Shown here in pieces: positions 35,963 through 48,116 of a DNA stretch of 64,000 bases. The stretch lies in NCBI GenBank assembly GCA_019426215.1, contig CM033399.1, positions 30,699,022 through 30,763,021 of the forward strand, written 5' to 3'. Source of the stretch: Buddleja alternifolia. Taxonomy: Eukaryota; Streptophyta; Magnoliopsida; Lamiales; Scrophulariaceae. A model generated the notes under the pieces. That model was not told where the DNA came from. It worked only from the letters and a program-made list of their open reading frames with translations, and ran no database searches. Within the stretch, counting starts at the first letter, position 1. Each line of letters starts with the position of its first letter. Position numbers and translations under genes: made by a program.

Positions 35963-36503
35963 GCAGTTGCCTTCCTTAACTTTAAAAAAAAACTAGTTTT
36001 GATCTATAAATTTTTTATATTTAAAACTTTACCTCCAAAAATTTAAAATATCAAACTTTGAGAAACACAAAAACTCCACAGCTAACAACTTGGGTAATAG
36101 AGCAAATTTCTGTTGGTCACAGAGACACTGAGGAATTTGGGTCAACCATATTTACTTGGCACATGATTTTTCTCGTTTTAATTAGATATTGGTAGAGGTG
36201 TGCACAATTTGATTATCCGCATGAACTGAATTGAAAACCAAATTTTGATTCTAACAAATTTTTAAGATCGATTCAATTAAATGAAAATTGAATTTTTTTA
36301 TTTAAAAAAAAAACATATACAAGTGTTCCTTAGATTAGCGAATCTATGAGAGGAAAGATTAAAAAAAAGCCCTAATTCATCTCCTCATGTCAACTCTGTG
36401 TCTCACGCTCACAAGTCTCAGCCAATCTTCGACTTCCTTCTTCTCCTTTTGCTTCTATAACTGCCCGTGGCTTTTCTTTATTGTGTCGCTCACACCTTGC
36501 TGG
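35963..36503. other. Intergenic, nothing recognised
   Basis: No gene or delimited repeat seen. Confidence 0.5.
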
Positions 36504-37238
36504 TAGGGGTGTACGCAGTCGGGTTCAAGCAGTTTTATGAAAAAAATTCAATCCGACCCGATATATGCGGGTTGACAAAATAACAAACCGAAATCGCATA
36601 ATTATCTTTTCAAACCAAGCGGTTCGGGTTGGTCGGGTTTAATGTATTTAGCGGGCGGTTTGGCGGGTTATCGAATTATAGTTATGTTACTTTTAGTTTC
36701 AACTAGTAAGTAAAAAATTAAATAACATACTTGTACATTTAATTAAAAAAAATTGAGTTGGTGAGAAATACAAAAATAAGTGGTGTTATTAAATAAAAAT
36801 TATATTTATCATGAATTGTAAACTCTAAAATATTAATAAAATTAAATTATTTTATAATTTTATCATAAAAATATACATCTACATCTTCGTTCAAATCAAG
36901 TAAAAACAAATGTTCTTGTTTACTCAAATTAAAATTAAAGTGTGTTAAACTACTCTTATTAGAGTTTATATATATGCATATATAGTTTTAAGAGTTTAGG
37001 GTTAATCTTTAAATATATATATATATATATATATTTATATACACACACTTATGACATATACAATTAGAGGCCGGGTGGCGGGTTACAATTATTAAACTCA
37101 CCACCCGACCCGAAAGTGGCGGGTTGCAATTTTTTCAACCCACCACAATTTTTTAATAATTTCAAATCGACGGGTTTTGGGCGGTTCGGGTCAGTTTGAG
37201 CGGGTCGGGCGGGTTGTGCGGGTTTATGTACACCCTTA
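36504..37238. mobile_element. hAT-type MITE with GGGTCGGG-rich ends, copy A
   Basis: Starts TAGGGGTGTACGCAGTCGGG and ends GGGTTTATGTACACCCTTA, with subterminal runs of GGCGGGTT and CGGGTCGGG. It is the inverted counterpart, along about 735 bp, of the copy at 42654-43391. No clean TSD is visible here. Confidence 0.75.
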
Positions 37239-37254
37239 GCTGCCACATGAAGTC

Positions 37255-37426
37255 GTGGCTCAGTCAATTGCTTGGGGTTACATTAAGGGAAGTTGTATGT
37301 TGCATTATGAAATTAATAGGGTCTGGGGCATTTACAAGTATATTATTGTTATATTATTGAAACAATGTAGATGTCCTTGTTATATTATTGAAACAAGACG
37401 AATAGGGTCTGGGGCATTTACAAGTA
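37255..37426. repeat. Short direct duplication
   Basis: AATAGGGTCTGGGGCATTTA followed by CAAGTAT occurs at about 37315-37341 and again at 37399-37425, with TATATTATTGAAACAA also doubled between them. No gene is assigned to this stretch. Confidence 0.6.
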
Positions 37427-37479
37427 TTGGGGCCGTTACCTCGTTCTATACAGTGGATAGTACACCGTCATCGACACTA

Positions 37480-38290
37480 CATCGGATCAACTTGCTCGAC
37501 ATACCGACTACTTCAAGAGGTTGTAAAAATGATGAAAGAATTGCAGTCCAGCGAACGAGAACGTGTCCCGGTTGATTTTGTTAAGGTATATCTATCTATC
37601 ATTGTTTGAATAAGTGCAAATGCTTTTAAGAAGTTGTTTTGATTTCCTTTTTTTTTTTGAATTGTTTGTTTAGAGGTTGGCGCATGTGGAGTCTCTACAT
37701 TGCATTATGGCGAGGTACTTTTTTGTCAATATGCACCGCCTAGAGATCAGGTGTTCGAAGCTGCTTGACAATCTTACTGTCACATTGGTGCTCATCAGTA
37801 GATGTACATGCTTGAATGAGCTTAAAGTCGATTTGGTGGTAATATTTAAGGTTTTATGGTTTGTCGCTTATTAGTTATTATATGGTTTATTTAACACGTT
37901 CTTTGTTTGGGTTTCTAAAATAAAATTGTAATTGACTTAACATGTGTAGGGTGCACCATGGGAAAACGCGGGCATTTGTGTATCCAACTACGTAAAGGAC
38001 TGGAAATTGCAAGCAATGGGATTGGAGGCATTGAATGAGGTCACGATCTTCAACTTCTCGGGTTCTAATTGCGAGCTAAGCTACATTCGCTATGTGTTGT
38101 CGCAAGCAACTGAGTTGGGTACACTAAATATCTACTGTGTTAATCAATTTTTTGATGATCCAATTGGTGTGCATAAGAGGGCATCAATTAGGGCGTATGA
38201 AGTTACCGCGTCAAACAATGTGCAAATTCGTTTCATAAAAGGGGCTTACCCTAGAATAAGAGGAGAAGGAAAATTGCACAAGAATTTTAC
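37480..38290 (+). pseudogene. F-box/FBD-type gene fragment
   Basis: Three exon-like blocks with GT-AG borders join in frame: about 37480-37586 (ending SERERVPVDFVK), 37674-37838 (RLAHVESLHCIMARYFF... ending LNELKVDLV) and 37951 to about 38290 (GAPWENAGICVSNYVKDW...). The LALISRSP-like and LEALNEVTIFNFSGSNCELS text followed by YIRYVLSQATELGTLNIYC resembles the C-terminal LRR-FBD part of plant F-box proteins. There is no F-box or start, and the 3' side runs straight into CACTA subterminal repeat sequence near 38300. It is a remnant or a captured piece, not a complete gene. The family call rests on my reading of the motif. Confidence 0.55.
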
Positions 38291-38314
38291 AGTGGTTCGA
38301 AGCATCAATTTGAT

Positions 38315-38490
38315 CCAACAATGTACTTCGTTGCCTATGATCCAGCAAAGGCAACGCAATCGTTTGTCGCAGAAACTCTAGCATTTGGGTACGATAAGCT
38401 TCGTTGCACATATAAGGATAAATTCACGATAATGTACTTCGTTGCCTATTATTCGGCAAAGGCAACGAAACATTTTGTTGCCCCAAATTG
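38315..38490. repeat. CACTA subterminal repeats, left side
   Basis: AATGTACTTCGTTGCCTAT occurs twice (about 38319 and 38431). Each is followed by an inverted GGCAAAGGCAACG-type arm and further GTTGCAC and TTTTGTTGCC motifs, matching the units at the right end. Confidence 0.7.
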
Positions 38491-38584
38491 ATGTTTTACT
38501 TTATAACTCTAAAATGCAAGTATTAATGAACAACATAATTTTTCATAAACATCTCAAGAAATAGCAACTAAAAACTAATTTACC

Positions 38585-41500
38585 TCAGTCTAAGTCACTA
38601 TCATCCTCAACGATTTCAATTTCTTCATCGATGTCACAATAATTAATTAATGTATCATCTTCTTCCTCATAATCATCTTCCATGTCATCGAAATCTTCAA
38701 GCTCATTGCCAAAGTCTTGGATTACATTGGTTCCTACAACTTCTGGAGCTATGTCATTTCTATCAAGTGGTGCTGATTCATATACCTCAACTTCGATAGG
38801 TAAGACAGGTCCTAAATGCTCATCTTCTTGATATACCTCATCATCATCCCTAATAGCTACGACATATAACTCCAAGGTATCAAATACATGACGATGTTGA
38901 AATTCTTGTATTATTCGCCAATTTTTTCCCAATTTCACATCATCCAAATAAAAAACTTGCTTTGTCTGACTTGCAAGTACAAAAGGGTCATCATCATACC
39001 AAGTACGAGTAATATTTATGGTTGTAATATTTCCATCAACTTGAATGGTAGACTTCCTGCCACCACTGTTATACCATTGAGATTTAAAAAGAACAACACG
39101 TTTATCTTTAATATAATCTAACTCAATGATTTCAGTAACAATGCCATAGAACTTAATGACATTGTTATCGTGGTAACCTTGAACCATGACACCACTATTT
39201 TGTGTTGTACGATGACTATCATGCTCTTTGGTATGGAATCTAACTCCATTCACAATACACTCAGGATACTTCTTTACAATAATATGTGGTCCACAAGCTA
39301 ATGCATATATTTCATCTGTGACATCTTTCGAATTAAGATATTTCATATGTGTTATCTGCAACAAAATAATACACGATAAGTAAATTTAAGCGCTTTTAAT
39401 GCTTAACATGCTGTCTACATATACATATAAATGAGCAAATCATATATTTTCACTTACATGTTGCTTAAACCACCGTGGGAATTGATCTTTGTGTCTCTTT
39501 TCTAAGTTTAAAGGACTTTCTCGCTTGAGTTTGTCTCTATGTTGTCTATATATACAAAAAATCTCAATTATTACTATTTTAAGTTTAAATAGTGAAAAAA
39601 TTATATTAGTTGTCTAATGATATATAACTTACTCTTGAAATCCTTCTACTCCTTCACAATTAGTTAAGACATACCAATGAGCCATATCTCGCTCATTCTT
39701 TGAAAGCTCAACATATTTTGCAGCTCCAAAGGGTCGTAACTTTTGTGAGAAAATAGACAATTCATCAACTTCAATATCAAAATTCCTCTCTTGTTTGTTA
39801 AAATGGGTCTCAACTCTTTCGAGATACATTGAGCAAAATGTCAGACATTCATTGACTACGTAAGCTTCTGCAATTGACCCTTCAGGATGAGCTTTATTTC
39901 GTACGTAACCCTTTAGTGTACCCAAGAACCTTCAAATGATATATATTAATAATAAATATTAATTAGTGTCAAGGAAAAATTAAGTCTATAAATGATATTT
40001 TAGAAATAATCAAAAAATAACTTTATCCTCTTACCTCTCAATCGGGTACATCCATCGATACTGAACCGGTCCAGCTAGCATAGCTTCACGTGGTAGGTGA
40101 ACAGCTAAGTGCACCATAACATTGAAAAAGGCAGGTGGAAAAATCATTTCAAGCTTACATAATATTTCAACAATATCTTTTTCCATTTTCTCTAAGTCAT
40201 CTACCATTAGCTTTTTACAAGATAGCATATTGAAAAAATCTCCTAACTGAAGCAATGTAGTAGAAACTTCTTTACTCAAACATCCACAAATGCCATGGGG
40301 AAGTAATCGTTGTAAGAGAATGACAGTCATGGCTTTTCAAGCCCACCAACTTAGCTTCTAAAACATTTACGCAACAGGATACATTAGAAACAAATCCCTC
40401 TGGAAACTTTTGTGACTTAAGAAAATCACAAAATTCTTGTCTTTCTTTCTTAAACATTGCATAAGATGCTGGTGGTACTTCAAATCTGCCATCATCTCTC
40501 TTTTTTAAATGCAATTCCTTCCTTATATTCATATCCTCCAAATCTTTCCTTGCTTTATATGTATCTTTTGTTTTTTTTATCAATGCTCATTATATCACAA
40601 ATGTTTTTTTCAATATGCATCACATCAAGATTGTGTCTTAGGAGTAAAGTTTTCCAGTAAGGCAATTCAAGAAAAATGCTCATTCTTGTCCAATTTAAAT
40701 CTTGTTTATCTCGCTTATTTTTCCTTAGGCGAGGATGCTTCCCTAGTTTGATGCCTTTTAAGTGCCTTATTTGATCCAATGCATCTTCCCCTGATAAATC
40801 CTTTGGTGCGGTTCCATTCCCTTCTTTTCCATCAAACTTAATCTTATTCCTTCTCCATCTATGGCCACGTGGCAAAAATCGATGGTGACCCATGTAACAA
40901 ATTTTATTTCTCAATCTCTTCGACCATGTGTGTTTGTTACAAACGGGGCATGCCATATAACCTTTTGTGCTCCAAGCGGACAAATTACCATATGCTGGAA
41001 AATCATTAATGGTCCATAAAAAGGCAGCATGCATCTCAAAATTCTTTGTAGTAGATGCATCATATGTTTGCACACCTTCTACCCACAATTCTTTTAATTC
41101 ATCAATCAACGGTTGTAGGTATACATCAATGTCTTTTCCTGGTTGTTGGGGTCCTGGAATAAGCAATGACATCATAAAATATGACTTCTTCATGCACTTC
41201 CAGGGAGGCAGATTATATAGAATGAGAACTACAGGCCACATACTATAAGAATTACTCATATTACCAAACGGGTTAAAGCCATCTGTTGCCAGGGCAAGTC
41301 TTACATTGCGGGCATCTTGCGCAAACCACAGATGTTCTTTATCAAATTCTTTCCAAACTTTAGCATCAGCCGAGTGTTTCAACTCTTTCTCATCATTTAC
41401 CCGCTTATCATGATGCCACCTCATATCCTCAGCTGTTTTTGATGACATAAACAACCATTGTAGCCTTGGCTTTAATGGAAAATAACGCAAAACCTTGTGA

Positions 41501-42269
41501 GGAATTTTCTTTCCCTTGTTATTAGCTGTCCATCTAGAAGTCCCACAGACAGGACACTCCTCGAAATTTTCATACTCTTTCCAAAATAATGCACAGTCAT
41601 ACTTACATGCATGGATGGCAAATTGGCAATGTATTCTAAACCCAAATCATTTAAAATCCTTTTTGCATCATAATATGATTTTGGAAGAGTTTCGCCATTA
41701 GGTAATGCTTTCTTGAGTAATTTTAGCATCATGTCAAATGATTTATTGCTCCATTTGTTATACACCTTCAAGTGGAGCATATGGACAATGAACGAGAGAG
41801 TAGAGAACTCCGAGCAACCTGGATATAATTCTTGTTCAGCCTTCTTCAATAATTCAACAAAAGTCATAGGTTCATCTTGACTTTCATTATGATCGATGTT
41901 ATGGTTTTCTTCATAGCCACCAGTGTTTTTATAGAAATTCCCAACATCAGCTAACAAGTCATCAACTCCAGTATTTGTGTGGTGGTCATCTTCATCCACA
42001 TTAGCATTATCATTATCACGGACAGGATTTCGATTGTCAACACGTTCACCATGATAAATCCACCTAGTGTATTCGTTATCAATTCCTTTAATAAGTAGTT
42101 GATCAAACACTGCAGTTTGACTATGAATGTACGAGTTCAAGCAATTTGCACAAGGGCACTTAATTTCACATTCTTTGCCAAGATGTTCCATAACGAAATT
42201 CATAAACGAATCAACTCCGCGTACATACTCAGGAGAAAATTTTCTTGCATTCATCCAACTTTTATCCAT
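38585..42269 (-). pseudogene. CACTA TNP2-like transposase gene with DUF4218 and DUF4216 regions
   Basis: Reading on minus from ATG 42269 (MDKSWMNARKFSPEYVRGV): a transposase-associated N-terminus with a CPCANCLN zinc-like motif comes first. The TNP2 core follows (ECPVCGTSRW, KVLRYFPLKPRLQWLF, MRWHHDKR, FDKEHLWFAQDARNVRLALA, DGFNPFGNMS, PWKCMKKSYFMMSLLIPGPQ, PVCNKHT, LRHNLDVMHIEKNICD). Then comes DUF4218 (FPPAFFNVMVHLAVHLPREA, GPVQYRWMYPIER) and finally DUF4216 (38585-39364, FKSQWYN, TWYDDDPFVLASQ) with an acidic tail. The last introns look normal. Frame changes are needed near 41605, in the A run near 40570 and near 40320, so this copy cannot give the full protein. Exon pieces: 42269-40033, about 39933-39629, 39550-39460 and 39364-38585. 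Confidence 0.88.
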
Positions 42270-42653
42270 TTTCTTGTATCCTACTGTAGAATATATAAAA
42301 ATATATCAAGAAGATAATTTGATGATTGATTTTCTATAAGTAGTATATGAAAACTTGACTAATATAGCACAAACGTTAATAAATCAAAGATGTCTTTCAA
42401 GAAATAAACTCCTATGAAGGTCTATACAATACAAATTTCGCACAATCCAAATTCAAAAGGGATATATTTTATTTCAATAATACATACAAATTACTAACAT
42501 GCTCATAGGGATGGCAATGGGTCCGGGTCTAACGAGTACTCGTCTCGGACCTGTCCATAATGGGACGGGTATGAGTCCGAAAAATCGGGACCGGGTCCGG
42601 GTATCGAAATTCAAGGCCCAGTCGGGTCCGGGAGGGAAATGAGTCCAGGTGAT

Positions 42654-43391
42654 TAGGGGTGTACATAAACCCGCACAACCCGCCCGACCCGCTCAAACCG
42701 ACCCGAACCGCCGGTTTAAAATTATTAAAAAATTATGGTGGGTTGAAAAAATTGCAACCCGCCACTTTCGGGTCGGGTGGTGGGTTTAATAATTGTAACC
42801 CGCCTAACCCGCCACCCGACCGCTAATTATATATGTCATAAGTGTGTATATATATATATAGTTAAAGATTAACCCTAAACTCTTAAAACTATATATGCAT
42901 ATATATATATATAAACTCTAATAAGAATAGTTTTATTCATATTTATGTAAAACACTTTATTTTTAATTTGAGTAAACAATAATATTGGTTGTTACTTGAT
43001 TTGAACGAAGATGTAGGTGTATATTTTGATGATAAACTTATAAAATAATTTGATTTTATTAATATTTTAGAGTTAAGAATTCATGATAAATATGATTTTT
43101 ATTTAGTAACACCAGTTATTTTTGTATTTCTCATTAACTCAATTTTTTTTAATTAAATGTACTAGTATGTTATTTAGTTTCTTACTTACTAGTTGAAACA
43201 AAAAGTAACATAATTATAATTCGATAACCCGCCAAACCGCCCGCTAAATATATTAAACCCGACCGACCCGAACCGCTCGGTTTAAAAAGATAATTATGCG
43301 GTTTCGGTTTAATATTTTGTCAACCCGCATATATCGGGTCGGGTTGAATTTTTTCCATAAAACCGCCCGAACCCGACCGCATACACCCCTA
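42654..43391. mobile_element. hAT-type MITE with GGGTCGGG-rich ends, copy B
   Basis: Starts TAGGGGTGTACATAAACCCG and ends CGCATACACCCCTA; flanks CAGGTGAT (42646-42653) and CAGGCGAT (43392-43399) are an 8-bp TSD with one change, as for hAT elements. The inner sequence is an inverted copy of 36504-37238, including the ACTCTTAAAACTATATATGC block. No coding sequence. A second GGGTCCGGG-rich segment just left (42515-42640) may be a fragment of another such element. Confidence 0.82.
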
Positions 43392-43561
43392 CAGGCGATA
43401 CACGGATCCAGACTCGTCCCTATTAAAAAAAATTATAATGTTTTTTAATTGTATATATATATATCACACATCCACCGTAATATCACACATATATATAATT
43501 ATATGTAGTGCTTGTAGTGACTCTACATAGTGGTGGACACTACTACCTATATATGTTTCAC

Positions 43562-43960
43562 CTATACAAACACTACATATATAAAAATATATATACACTA
43601 AGTCACTAACACACACACACACACACCTATACAAACACTACATATATAAAAATATATATACACTAAGTCACAAACACACATATAATTAACACAAACTAAA
43701 ACAAAATAATTTGATAATTTCTATATTATACTGTGCTTTTTGGCAAAATATCACATATAATTAACACAAACTAAAACAAAATATCACGCTTAATTTTCTC
43801 AATTTACTTGGTCTATTCTTAATTTAACTTACACAATTTCCAATCTTAAACTAATTTAATTAACACAAACTAAAACAAAATATCACGCTTAATTTTCTCA
43901 ATTTACTTGGTCTATTCTTAATCTAACTTACACAATTTCCAATCTTAAACTAATTTTAAA
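43562..43960. repeat. Two tandem duplications
   Basis: A unit of about 60 bases with CACCTATACAAACACTACAT is doubled at about 43559-43675. A unit of about 104 bases with CACAAACTAAAACAAAATAT and TTACTTGGTCTATTCTTAAT is doubled at about 43754-43960. The copies are nearly identical. Confidence 0.8.
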
Positions 43961-44002
43961 CAATTTACTTTGGCATACTGTTGTTTGTATTTTGTAAAGT
44001 AC

Positions 44003-44029
44003 TATATAAGATTTCCATTTCATTTGACT

Positions 44030-44067
<38 letters not shown>

Positions 44068-44095
44068 AGAGGACTAAGGAGAAAAAGACGCGGAA
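44003..44095 (+). promoter_or_regulatory. TATA box and GA-repeat leader of the ATP synthase gene
   Basis: TATATAAG at 44003-44010 is about 86 bases upstream of the ATG. A (GA)n tract (about 44031-44063) and a purine-rich stretch lie between them. The spacing fits a transcription start near 44035. The start itself is inferred. Confidence 0.55.
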
Positions 44096-44260
44096 ATGAG
44101 GAAATTCGATCCATGGCCAATCTTCTTCAGAAGAGAGTGGAATCGCAATTGGCCTTTCCTTGTTGGATTCGCCGTTACCATCATCACTAAGTTATCCCTC
44201 GGCCTCACACAGGAGGACGCGAAGAACTCTCCCTTTGTGCAGAGGCATGACCGAAAATAA
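44096..44260 (+). CDS. Mitochondrial ATP synthase 6 kDa subunit
   Basis: Very small membrane-associated subunit of plant mitochondrial ATP synthase (F-type), thought to sit with the membrane sector. The frame of 54 codons begins MRKFDPWPIFFRREWNRNWP and continues through FLVGFAVTIITKLSLGLT to PFVQRHDRK. It has the family's basic aromatic N-terminus, one hydrophobic segment (about residues 21-37) and a polar C-terminus. As I recall the family it usually reads VTGxxITK where this copy has VTIITK, suggesting a two-residue deletion. The frame is otherwise intact and has its own TATA box. It has no intron in the coding part. It lies between the CACTA transposase start and a young LTR retrotransposon, so it may be a captured copy or retrocopy, or a host gene stranded among transposons. 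Confidence 0.85.
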   Translation: MRKFDPWPIFFRREWNRNWPFLVGFAVTIITKLSLGLTQEDAKNSPFVQRHDRK

Positions 44261-44830
44261 ACATATTGGTACCTGATTTGCTGGATGTGGACGGTGATGG
44301 TGTTGTTCCCCAGTGGTAGAAGATCCTCAAGAAGTGATGAGAGATGAGCAGCTCCCCCTCCCCCCTTTCTCTCGATCAATCCTTCTCTCTCTCTCTCTCT
44401 CTCTCAGTTGCCCTCTCTGTCTCTCGGTTTCCCTTTTTCCCTTAATTCTGTGTTTGTTGCATATGTACGTTTGAATCTAAACTTTTACAGAAAATTTGTG
44501 TGTGTATTTAGATTTTTATGGGTCAAAGAGGTTGGTGTGAATTAACAGGTGGAGAGTGAATTAACTGGTGGAGAGTAATATGCTTCCATTTTTACATGTG
44601 TAGCAATATAAGTTTTTTATTTATTTATTATTACTGTTACATTTTATTTATTTTTTTGATTTGTGTGTAACAATTTAAGTAAGAATTTCGGTATTAATTG
44701 CATTAATATAGTACAAGAAATGTTAAACTGAGATTAATTAATCAATAACTAATTTATGACATAATTATGAAATCATCGGTCCGACCATGATTGAACCAAC
44801 GGTTCGACCAATGACCCTGGACCCAATAGA
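44261..44830. other. ATP synthase 3' region and unassigned DNA
   Basis: A (TC)n tract at about 44383-44406 and AT-rich sequence; no further gene seen. Confidence 0.4.
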
Positions 44831-46417
44831 TAGTAATAAAGTGGACAATAAAGTCCGGGTTGTCGAACCTCAAGGACTTGTATTTTAGTTTATGATTTTA
44901 AAGCAATTGAAGAACTTAAACTAAAACAAGAATTAACTAAAATATTATGGAAGTAAGATATAAGAAACAAGATGTCGAAATCAAGATAGCTATGGAAGAG
45001 AGCAACTAAGGCACATGTGTTGGCATAAATTAATCAATTTTCATTACAAACATGTTCTCATATTATTAGACTAATGTTGCTTTAGTGGAAAAAACCTTAA
45101 ATAATTACTACCCGATGTCTCGGCTGTAATAATCCTATGATTAATTGATGGTTCTCTAGATATGTCTATCCGAGAATCTAACCAACAATCATGCATTCAA
45201 GTTCTAGAATTTTCCCGGATTAATCCGGCTAACTGCACCCGGGAATCTCTACCTATCTCTAGGGGCAATTCCCTATTTTTTACGGATTATGTGATGATCA
45301 TCTTTGCACCTTAAATTACCTTCTCTCGAACGAATAATTTAAGCAATAAATCATGCATATGGTAGCTTAGCATATGATGCATTCAAACAAGATCAAGACA
45401 CAAAGCAACAATAGAATTAATATGAAAAACACAATTTATATCTCAATTATCATAATTAAGCCTCAACATGGCCTTAGTTCGAAGAATCTATTTCATCATA
45501 AAAGATAATAGATAGGAACTTAAATTAAGATTCATATTCATAGACAAAAACAAATCTAAATCTAAGAAACTCCCTCGTATTTTTTATGGTTGAACTTCGA
45601 TCTTCATCTCTTCCATGCTTCTTGATTTCTTCACCTTCAAAGGTTCTTGATAATCTTCATAACTAATCTAAGGATGATGAAGATGATGATAGGATGTGTT
45701 TAGGCTCCCCCAATGGGGAATGTGTTTTCAAGTGTGTTTGTAGGATGGCCTCCAATCCTCCTTTTATAGCCAAAAATCCACCTACCAAGAACATGTCCTT
45801 TCATTCTCTTTTCTTTCCACCTACCATTCTCTTGCTTTCCATCTACCAACAATGTGAACTACCATTCTCTTTTTTTCCACCTACCATTCTCTTACTTTCC
45901 TCCTACCAAGAATGTGAACTACTATTTTCTTGTTTTCCACCTACTAAGAATGGGAGCTGCCACTTTCGTGTTTTCCAGCGCAGAGATAGTGTTTTATTCA
46001 TAAAATGCTCCACAGACCTCCGAATTTGATGCTTCAAGTCCCCATGTGACGATAAGACATACATCTACAACTTTGTAGAAGGCCACTTCATCCAATTCTG
46101 TCTCTAAATATATCAAAATGACATTCCAATGTGGATTTTGTTTCTGATTTGGCGCCCAGGTGTGCGGAAATGGTACTAAAATATGATTTTGGCTAACTCC
46201 AGCTTGTTTTTTGCTTGTTTGGTCGTAGAGGTGTGAAACATCTTGGCCTAAACTTGTTTTATACGTCCTTTTTCCACCCTTTATTCGATTGTATCCACTT
46301 AAGGCCTGAAATCACTTAATGCACGAATTAAACGCACAAGTGACAAAATCAAGCGATAAATGAACCGAAAACATAAACGCAAAGGGGCTTAATAACACGT
46401 AAAAATGACTCATATCA
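44831..46417 (-). repeat. 3' LTR (outer end truncated by 51 bp)
   Basis: It aligns base for base with 49263-50848 apart from about nine differences. The TGACACG end and next bases present in the other LTR (49212-49262) are missing. It ends CATATCA beside the polypurine tract. Confidence 0.92.
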
Positions 46418-46429
46418 ACTCCCCCAAAA

Positions 46430-48116
46430 TTATCAATTGCTCGACCTCGAGCAATAAAAGGTCTAGGGCACAAAAAACATCATCAACCAAAAGGAAAAAA
46501 CAAAACAACAAACGAACTCACTTTCGTGGAGTAAACGATTGCACTTAGCATGTGCAACAAGCCTTTAAACCTTTGATTTACCTCAAAGGACGAGTTATAG
46601 TCTCGTGAGGGTTTGCAGACGATATACCCACAAAATCTAAGAAACTTTCAATCTCAACCAGATGAATACATCTCAACATAATTAACAAGAATAATGGCAC
46701 AAAATCATCCTTTTACAACTCACAAATATATATACATATCAACTACTTTTGCTCATGTGACACCAATACTGGAAAAGACTCCATAGGGTGTAGTGAAAAT
46801 AAATCTAAGGTATTATAGTCGAGAGGCATCCTTACCAAATTTTGGACATTAATCCCATATCTATCAACTTTATGATCAAACATAAAGCATAAGAATCATA
46901 GAAAATATCATAGCCATTTAAATTTCATTATCTCAAACATTCAAACTTTCAATTCATATGAAACTTTCCAATTAACTTCATTAAGGCTAGATCATGTGCA
47001 ATGTTTTATTCCATTAGGCTTTCTTTGGCACCCATATAACAAGTTTTAGATCAATGACTTCCAAACTAGATAGTTTTGGGGCATTAAGTGTAAAGACACT
47101 CCTAAGGATTTAATCACTCGAGTGTCAAAGGCCACGAAATAAAACTAGATCTTTGAAACAATTCGCTTCTTTTTAGCTTGAGCTTAGCTCAAATTAGCAT
47201 AATAGTACAGTATATAGGCATGAAACTTTTCACCTCCAGTACGTATTAGCATGACCAATTTTGGTCATACCAAAATTCAACCTTTTTAATTCATTTTTTA
47301 GCATAAAAAATTACTACTCAACTTATACCCTTATGAAAAATCTAAGTTAATTTTTCCGGGAAAAACTCCTTAAGTGTCTCAAGATGGTTATCCTCTCAAC
47401 TCCTCTACCCTCGATTTATTGTGCAATGTGAATCATCTAAGAAATCAATCCTAGTTTAGGATCTCCATGAGCAATTTCAAAGATATATATGTTCATTTAA
47501 ATTCAAATTATTTCAAAAAATCATGCCATTTTTAAAAGTTAATCAATTTAAATGCATCAATTGGAAGGACTAAAAAAAAAAACCATGCTTGATTTTCTCA
47601 ACATAAACACATATAAACATGATAGCATACAAATTCCCCCAAACTTGAGCTAAACGAGGTACACATGACATGACAAAAATAGCAAACACATGGCGATCAA
47701 TCATATGAATGTATTAAAGCCACAAAGTACTACCCACATATACCCCCAAATTTAAACTCAACTTTGTCCCCAATGTTGTCTCACATAAACGCATGCAAAA
47801 GGTATAAGAGTACTTACAATCAAGGATTGGTGAAAAACAATCCTTCATCACAAATATGTTCCAAATCAAACCCATCTCATCAAAATAGGCCTCTCAAAAC
47901 AACGGGAAATTGCTACTAACATGTTCAACATACTTATCAAACAAACCATTAAGCATATTAAAACACATGCCAAAAGTGCATGCTTAGACAAAACAAATAA
48001 AACGAAAAGCAAAAACAAAAAAGAAAGCAAAAAAAATAAAAGAAAACTCACAACGCTTGGGTTGCCTCCCAAGAAGCGCTCTTTTAAAGTCACTAGCTTG
48101 ACTTTATCGGGTCGGC
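46430..48116. other. Non-coding interior of the LTR retrotransposon
   Basis: No retroelement protein domain is seen in any frame. A 25-base hairpin (48054-48078, CGCTTGGG...CCCAAGAAGCG) lies just beyond the gag-like frame. Confidence 0.7.

Noticed and set aside
37240..38314. Left CACTA terminus
   Set aside because: I looked for CACTACAAG on plus in this region and upstream to 36 kb; only an unrelated GACACTACATCGG (about 37472) occurs, without the A-rich continuation or subterminal context.
45694..46029. 111-codon plus-strand frame, also at 50125-50460
   Set aside because: Present in both LTRs because the LTRs are duplicates; antisense to the element and without a recognisable domain.
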